Shown here piece by piece: positions 15,838 to 19,962 of a DNA stretch of 19,962 nucleotides. The DNA is from Streptococcaceae bacterium AM104-57 (GTDB taxonomy: Bacteria > Bacillota > Bacilli > Lactobacillales > Streptococcaceae), in NCBI GenBank assembly GCA_027659245.1, contig JAQDPW010000030.1, forward strand, positions 1 to 19,962, given 5' to 3'. The translations under genes were made by a program, and so were the position numbers. The notes below the pieces were generated by a model, which searched no databases, was not told the DNA's origin, and saw nothing but the letters and a program-made list of their open reading frames with translations. The stretch's first letter is position 1; each line of letters opens with the position of its first letter.

Positions 15838-17111
15838 GAGACCGAGATTTTTTAAATCATTTTCTAGAAAAAGGTTATTTTAAAGATCATTCAAAAGTAG
15901 TTGTAGCCTTATCTGGTGGACTTGATTCGATGTTTCTGTTTCGCCTTTTATCAACTTATAAAAAGGAACTTGGTATTGAGATTTTTTTAGTCCATGTCAA
16001 TCATAAACAACGACCAGAGTCAGACAATGAAGAACATGAATTAAGAAAACTAGCTGAACAAGTTGGAGTTCCGATTTATGTAGCTAACTTCTCTGGAGCT
16101 TTTACAGAAGCGAGCGCTCGTCAATTTCGCTATGAATTTTTTAGAGATGTTATGAGAGAAACATCCTCTACTGCTCTTGTAACGGCTCATCATGCAGACG
16201 ATCAGGTTGAAACGATTTTTATGAGATTGATCAGGGGCGCTAGGTTGCATCATCTATCGGCTATTAAAGAGAAGCAAAAATTTGATAGGGGAGAATTAAT
16301 TCGTCCCTTGCTCTCCTTTTATAAGAAGGAATTTCCTGAAATTGAACATTTTGAGGATGGAACAAATCAGGAAAATCACTATTTTCGCAACCGTGTTCGC
16401 AATCTCTATTTACCGCAGCTTGAAACAGAGAATCTTCAAGTTAGAAAAGCTTTGCTAGAATTTGGAAAAGAGGTATCTGACTATCAGACAGCTATCGGTG
16501 AATTATCCCAAACAGTAGATGTGGAAGATTTAACTCAATTCTTATCTTTTTCAGAGGAAACACAACGAGTTTTATTGCAACACTATATTGGTCGATTTGC
16601 AAACTTAAATGTAACAAGAGAACAATTTAAACAGATCCACCATATATTGAAAACCAAGAGTCAGTATCGCCATCGTTTAAAAAATGGTTATGAGCTTGTA
16701 AAGGAATACGATCACTTTCAAATTTGTAAAATCAGACCAAAGTCTGATGAAAAAAACAATGAGTGTGTGTTAGACTATCTAAACCAAGTTCACTATGAAG
16801 GATATCTATTTTCATTTGGACTTCCTTTAGAAGGAGATAGAGTTCAAAAAATATATGTTTCACGGGAAACATCCTTAATTTTACGGCACCGTCATTCAGG
16901 TGACTATCTGATAAAAAATGGACATCGAAAAAAACTAAGGCGACTTTTTATTGATTTAAAAATTCCTGCAGAAAAACGAAAAAATGCGATTATTGTTGAG
17001 CAATTCGGAAAGATTTGTTCAATTTTAGGAATTGAACTCAGTGATTTGAGTAAAAAAATGAAAAATGATATAATGAACACTGTACTTTATATAGAAAAAA
17101 TAGATAGGTAA
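15834..17111 (+). CDS. tilS: tRNA(Ile)-lysidine synthase TilS
   Basis: TilS uses ATP and lysine to convert C34 of tRNA-Ile(CAT) to lysidine, which changes its codon reading from AUG to AUA and its charging from Met to Ile. The 425-residue protein has the N-type ATP pyrophosphatase PP-loop SGGLDS at 27-32, [10 protein letters not shown] (about 55-64), and the conserved [11 protein letters not shown] and [13 protein letters not shown] segments. C-terminal TilS domains follow (RHRHSGDYL near 350 and [14 protein letters not shown]). The start overlaps the upstream stop as ATGA. A parS-like site lies in its codons at 16856-16871. The order tilS-hpt-ftsH is conserved across Firmicutes. Confidence 0.96.
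   Translation: MRDRDFLNHFLEKGYFKDHSKVVVALSGGLDSMFLFRLLSTYKKELGIEIFLVHVNHKQRPESDNEEHELRKLAEQVGVPIYVANFSGAFTEASARQFRYEFFRDVMRETSSTALVTAHHADDQVETIFMRLIRGARLHHLSAIKEKQKFDRGELIRPLLSFYKKEFPEIEHFEDGTNQENHYFRNRVRNLYLPQLETENLQVRKALLEFGKEVSDYQTAIGELSQTVDVEDLTQFLSFSEETQRVLLQHYIGRFANLNVTREQFKQIHHILKTKSQYRHRLKNGYELVKEYDHFQICKIRPKSDEKNNECVLDYLNQVHYEGYLFSFGLPLEGDRVQKIYVSRETSLILRHRHSGDYLIKNGHRKKLRRLFIDLKIPAEKRKNAIIVEQFGKICSILGIELSDLSKKMKNDIMNTVLYIEKIDR
16856..16871. other. parS-like ParB binding site inside tilS
   Basis: TGTTTCACGGGAAACA differs from the parS consensus TGTTTCACGTGAAACA at one central base. It lies about 11 kb downstream of the central origin, in the coding sequence of tilS. Together with parB at 4527-5285 this suggests a ParB/SMC loading site near oriC. 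Confidence 0.8.
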
Positions 17112-17115
17112 AATC

Positions 17116-17658
17116 ATGTTAGAACAAGATATCAAGAAAATTTTGATTTCACAAGATGAAATTACAGAAGCAGCTAAGAAATTAGGTGCTCAGTTGACAA
17201 AGGATTACGAAGGAAAGAATCCAATCCTAGTTGGAATTTTAAAAGGATCTATTCCTTTTATGGCTGAATTAATCAAATATATTGATACACATCTTGAAAT
17301 GGACTTTATGATGGTCTCTAGTTATCATGGTGGGACTGTAAGTAGTGGTGTCATTAATATCAAACAAGACGTAACTCAAGATATTAAAGGTCGACATGTT
17401 GTCTTTGTAGAAGATATTATCGATACTGGTCAAACTTTGAAGAGCTTGAGAGATATGTTTACTGCAAGAGAAGCAGCCTCTGTTAAGATTGTTACTATGT
17501 TGGATAAACCAGAGGGACGTACTGTCGAAATTGAAGCAGATTATACATGCTTTACAATACCAAACGAGTTTGTTGTAGGCTATGGTCTAGACTATAATGA
17601 AAATTACCGTAACCTTCCTTATGTAGGCGTATTGAAAGAGGAAGTTTACTCAAAATAG
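17116..17658 (+). CDS. hpt: Hypoxanthine(-guanine) phosphoribosyltransferase
   Basis: Hpt joins hypoxanthine or guanine to PRPP, giving IMP or GMP in purine salvage, in the cytoplasm. The 180-residue protein has the family length. It shows the PPi loop [13 protein letters not shown] (about 40-52), the flexible-loop region SSYHGGT, and the PRPP-binding signature [13 protein letters not shown] at about 96-108, with E99/D100 and D103 as ligand residues. Purine contacts are expected from [21 protein letters not shown] near the C-terminus. It follows tilS after 4 bases and precedes ftsH by 16 bases. In several Firmicutes HPRT also affects ftsH expression; nothing in this sequence shows that directly. 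Confidence 0.96.
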   Translation: MLEQDIKKILISQDEITEAAKKLGAQLTKDYEGKNPILVGILKGSIPFMAELIKYIDTHLEMDFMMVSSYHGGTVSSGVINIKQDVTQDIKGRHVVFVEDIIDTGQTLKSLRDMFTAREAASVKIVTMLDKPEGRTVEIEADYTCFTIPNEFVVGYGLDYNENYRNLPYVGVLKEEVYSK

Positions 17659-17674
17659 AAGGGTAAGTTGTTGA

Positions 17675-19633
17675 ATGCAAAAACAAAATAATGGTTTCAT
17701 AAAAAATCCATTTCTTTATTTGTTGATGATTTTCTTGCTAGTGACAGGATTCCAGTACTTTTTTGCTGGCAGATCCGCTGGTCATAGTCAACAAATTAAG
17801 TACTCAGAATTGGTTCAGGAAATCACTAACGACAATGTAAAAGAAATGACCTACCAACCAAGTGGTAGTGTTATTGAAGTGTATGGTGTCTACAAAATTG
17901 CTAAGACAGAGAAACAGGAAACGGGAATTCAATTTTTTACACCCTCTGCTACAAAAGTAGAGAAATTTACAAGTATTGTCCTCCCATCAGATACAACTGT
18001 AGCGGATTTGCAAAAGTTAGCAAGTGAACACCAAACACAGATTGAAGTGAAACACGAAAGCTCAAGTGGTATGTGGATTAACATCCTGGTTTCAGTAGTA
18101 CCATTTGCTATCTTATTCTTCTTCCTCTTCTCTATGATGGGAAATATGGGCGGAAATAGTGGACGTAATCCAATGAGCTTTGGACGTAGTAAAGCTAAAG
18201 CTGCTAATAAAGAAGATATCAAAGTTCGCTTCTCAGATGTCGCAGGCGCAGAGGAAGAAAAACAAGAACTTGTTGAAGTTGTTGAATTCTTAAAAGATCC
18301 AAAACGCTTTACAAAATTAGGTGCCCGTATTCCAGCTGGTGTGCTCTTGGAGGGCCCTCCAGGTACTGGTAAAACATTACTTGCCAAAGCAGTCGCAGGA
18401 GAAGCTGGTGTACCATTCTTTAGTATTTCAGGTTCTGACTTTGTAGAAATGTTCGTCGGTGTCGGTGCGAGCCGTGTACGTTCTCTCTTTGAGGACGCAA
18501 AAAAAGCAGCACCAGCTATTATCTTCATTGATGAAATTGATGCCGTTGGTCGCCAACGTGGTGTTGGTTTAGGTGGAGGTAATGATGAACGAGAACAAAC
18601 CTTAAACCAACTCTTGATTGAAATGGATGGTTTTGAAGGAAATGAAGGAATTATTGTCATTGCAGCAACAAACCGTTCAGATGTTCTTGATCCGGCTCTA
18701 CTTCGTCCAGGCCGTTTTGATAGAAAAGTATTGGTTGGTCGTCCAGATGTTAAGGGACGCGAAGCAATTCTAAAAGTTCATGCTAGAAATAAACCTTTAG
18801 CTGAAGATGTAGATTTGAAATTGGTGGCACAACAAACTCCTGGTTTTGTTGGTGCAGATTTGGAAAATGTATTGAACGAAGCAGCTTTGGTTGCAGCTCG
18901 TCGTAATAAGTCAGTGATTGATGCTTCAGATATTGATGAAGCTGAAGATCGTGTTATCGCTGGCCCTTCTAAGAAGGATAAAACTGTTTCTCAAAAAGAA
19001 CGTGAAATGGTTGCTTACCATGAGGCAGGACACACCATTGTCGGTCTAGTATTGTCAAATGCCCGTGTTGTTCATAAGGTAACAATCGTTCCTCGTGGTC
19101 GTGCAGGTGGTTACATGATTGCTCTTCCAAAAGAAGATCAAATGTTACTATCTAAAGAAGATATGAAAGAACAATTAGCAGGTTTGATGGGTGGACGTGT
19201 TGCTGAAGAGATTATCTTCAATGTCCAAACAACAGGTGCATCCAACGACTTTGAACAAGCTACACAGATGGCCCGTGCAATGGTTACGGAGTATGGTATG
19301 AGTGAAAAACTTGGACCGGTTCAGTATGAAGGTAATCATGCTATGTTTGGTGCACAAAGCTCTCAAAAATCAATTTCAGAACGTACTGCTTATGAAATTG
19401 ATGAAGAAGTTCGTGCATTATTGAATGAAGCACGAAACAAAGCTGCTGAAATTATCCAGTCAAATCGTGAAACTCACAAGCTGATTGCAGAAGCATTATT
19501 GAAATACGAAACATTGGATAGTACACAAATTAAATCTCTATACGAAACAGGAAAGATGCCTGAAACAGTAGAAGAAGAATCACATGCACTATCTTATGAT
19601 GAAGTAAAATCAAAAATGAGTGAAGAAAAGTAA
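17675..19633 (+). CDS. ftsH: ATP-dependent zinc metalloprotease FtsH
   Basis: FtsH is a hexameric membrane-anchored AAA+ protease that extracts and degrades misfolded membrane proteins and short-lived regulators. The 652-residue protein has two membrane segments (about 12-30 and 131-153) enclosing an extracytoplasmic domain. The AAA module has Walker A GPPGTGKT at 227-234, the Walker B segment AIIFIDEID and the second region of homology ([19 protein letters not shown]). The zinc protease motif is H449-E450-A451-G452-H453, with D525 ([11 protein letters not shown]) the likely third ligand. A charged tail follows. The ribosome site (AAGGGTAAG) is modest, so translation may be helped by hpt 16 bases upstream. 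It ends the long operon. Confidence 0.97.
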   Translation: MQKQNNGFIKNPFLYLLMIFLLVTGFQYFFAGRSAGHSQQIKYSELVQEITNDNVKEMTYQPSGSVIEVYGVYKIAKTEKQETGIQFFTPSATKVEKFTSIVLPSDTTVADLQKLASEHQTQIEVKHESSSGMWINILVSVVPFAILFFFLFSMMGNMGGNSGRNPMSFGRSKAKAANKEDIKVRFSDVAGAEEEKQELVEVVEFLKDPKRFTKLGARIPAGVLLEGPPGTGKTLLAKAVAGEAGVPFFSISGSDFVEMFVGVGASRVRSLFEDAKKAAPAIIFIDEIDAVGRQRGVGLGGGNDEREQTLNQLLIEMDGFEGNEGIIVIAATNRSDVLDPALLRPGRFDRKVLVGRPDVKGREAILKVHARNKPLAEDVDLKLVAQQTPGFVGADLENVLNEAALVAARRNKSVIDASDIDEAEDRVIAGPSKKDKTVSQKEREMVAYHEAGHTIVGLVLSNARVVHKVTIVPRGRAGGYMIALPKEDQMLLSKEDMKEQLAGLMGGRVAEEIIFNVQTTGASNDFEQATQMARAMVTEYGMSEKLGPVQYEGNHAMFGAQSSQKSISERTAYEIDEEVRALLNEARNKAAEIIQSNRETHKLIAEALLKYETLDSTQIKSLYETGKMPETVEEESHALSYDEVKSKMSEEK

Positions 19634-19646
19634 ATATAATAAATAC

Positions 19647-19672
19647 ACAGAGAAAACTAATGTTTTCTCTGT
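19647..19672 (+). repeat. Perfect 11-base inverted repeat after ftsH
   Basis: ACAGAGAAAAC and GTTTTCTCTGT pair perfectly around the loop TAAT, 14 bases after the ftsH stop. The RNA hairpin has U residues within the 3' arm but no T-run after it, so it may stabilise the 3' end of ftsH mRNA or pause the polymerase rather than terminate alone. Confidence 0.6.
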
Positions 19673-19683
19673 TCAGATTGAAG

Positions 19684-19725
19684 ACAAAGTCCTTAGAACT
19701 CAAGTTTCTAAGGGCTTTTCTTTGT
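19684..19725 (+). terminator. Terminator of the pth-ftsH operon
   Basis: A stem CCTTAGAA/TTCTAAGG (19691-19698 and 19706-19713) with a seven-base loop is followed by GCTTTTCTTT. Outer arms ACAAAG/CTTTGT (19684-19689 and 19720-19725) can extend it. It is the main terminator candidate after ftsH. Confidence 0.8.
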
Positions 19726-19778
19726 GTAAAGTCGTATAATCGTATAATAGAGGTAAGAAGAGTTGTGAGGTAATCCCT

Positions 19779-19892
19779 ATGTTTCACAAAGAAAACCCTG
19801 ATTATAATCGTAAGCAATAGTTCTCAGTAGAACGCTTCAAAGGTCGCAAGTCTCTTCTCAGGGAGTTAGAGCTAGTCTTCAAAGACTGGTGA
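19779..19892 (+). pseudogene. comX: Decayed comX (sigX) remnant, C-terminal fragment
   Basis: This lies between ftsH and a stable-RNA promoter, exactly where pneumococcus carries comX1, the competence sigma factor. Translation from ATG 19779 gives MFHKENPDYNRKQ, then a TAG (19818-19820), then in the same frame a piece with ERFKGR (from 19830) and ending LVFKDW at the TGA 19890-19892. ComX as I remember it has LFHETLRDYRNKQ, then about 14 residues, then VLSNERFRGR and IVFKEF. So FH....DY..KQ aligns at identical spacing, the linker is mostly deleted, and GTTCTCAGT (VLS) at 19820-19828 sits in another frame. Promoter, ComE box and the first two thirds of comX are missing. The tandem CGTATAAT at 19733-19748 and GAAGAGTTGTGAGGTAAT at 19757-19774 (possible EEVGEV remains) may be older debris. 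Confidence 0.82.
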
Positions 19893-19912
19893 AAAAAAGT
19901 TTCAAAAAGGTG

Positions 19913-19940
19913 TTGACAAGTAAGAAAAAGTCGGTATAAT
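19913..19940 (+). promoter_or_regulatory. Strong rRNA/tRNA-type promoter at the window end
   Basis: Consensus TTGACA (19913-19918) and consensus TATAAT (19935-19940) are 16 bases apart. An A-rich GAAAAAAAGTTTCAAAAAG upstream may act as an UP element. The downstream sequence has no ribosome site or start codon before the window ends. In pneumococcus a tRNA/rRNA operon follows at this place, so a stable RNA operon is expected. The gene itself is outside the window. Confidence 0.8.
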
Positions 19941-19962
19941 AGTAAGAGCTGAAAATAACAAC

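Noticed and set aside
17929..18660. Long open frame (243 codons) on the minus strand inside ftsH
   Set aside because: It is fully antisense to the conserved AAA+ region, is rich in Pro, Ser and Arg as mirrored codons usually are, and resembles no protein family. It is a shadow of ftsH.
19733..19748. Tandem CGTATAATCGTATAAT as a promoter for a new small gene (MFHKENPDYNRKQ)
   Set aside because: The 13-codon frame is better explained as a comX fragment. The -35 region is poor, although weak transcription cannot be excluded.
19673..19778. Search for a ComE box in front of the comX remnant
   Set aside because: No pair of CA-TT-AG half-sites with 12-base spacing was found, so the competence promoter appears lost with the 5' part of the gene.
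19780..19796. TGTTTCACAAAGAAAAC as a second parS site
   Set aside because: Only the left half matches the consensus; the right half has several mismatches. It is part of the comX remnant.
19873..19886. AGTCTT-CA-AAGACT hairpin as a terminator before the rRNA promoter
   Set aside because: It has a short stem with a tiny loop and A-rich, not T-rich, sequence after it. It falls inside the comX C-terminal codons.

Overview
This window is the replication-origin region of a mitis-group Streptococcus, close to S. mitis, S. oralis or S. infantis. The evidence is the gene order comE-comD-comC / tRNA-Arg / rlmH / htrA-parB-dnaA-dnaN-(DUF951)-ychF-pth-mfd-rqcP-divIC-(40 aa ORF)-serine hydrolase-tilS-hpt-ftsH, which is the pneumococcal origin order as I know it. 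The proteins resemble pneumococcal ones, but several (ComC peptide, ComD, DnaA N-terminus) differ enough that the strain is probably not S. pneumoniae itself. No prophage, insertion sequence or CRISPR array is visible.

Left part, minus strand (1-3101): the competence quorum-sensing operon comCDE has a short comC gene at 2205-2339, encoding a 44-residue precursor with a Gly-Gly leader and predicted mature peptide EWRPPYTINNFLFPKRK. A ComE-type direct repeat and a -10 box precede it. Upstream lies tRNA-Arg(TCT) with its own promoter and a strong terminator, and then rlmH. Plus strand (3286-5285): htrA, behind a CiaR-type TTTAAG-N5-ATTAAG site, and parB. DnaA boxes occur in three clusters: between rlmH and htrA, between parB and dnaA, and between dnaA and dnaN. 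The last cluster is followed by a row of CTA/TTA triplets that fits a DnaA-trio unwinding element, so it is the best candidate for the site of duplex opening. A parS-like 16-mer lies inside tilS.

Right part (5507-19633), all plus strand: dnaA, dnaN, a DUF951 gene and ychF appear to have their own promoters or terminators. From pth to ftsH the genes overlap or nearly touch and look like a long housekeeping operon for translation quality control (pth, rqcP), transcription-coupled repair (mfd), division (divIC), tRNA modification (tilS), purine salvage (hpt) and membrane proteolysis (ftsH). One internal promoter is likely in front of rqcP.

The most interesting signal is at the right edge. Pneumococcus carries comX, the competence sigma factor gene, between ftsH and an rRNA operon. 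Here that slot holds only about 115 bases of decayed comX: fragments matching the ComX C-terminal region, broken by an in-frame stop, deletions and frame changes, immediately before a strong rRNA/tRNA-type promoter at the window end. The competence signalling operon looks intact, so a working comX copy is expected elsewhere in the genome.
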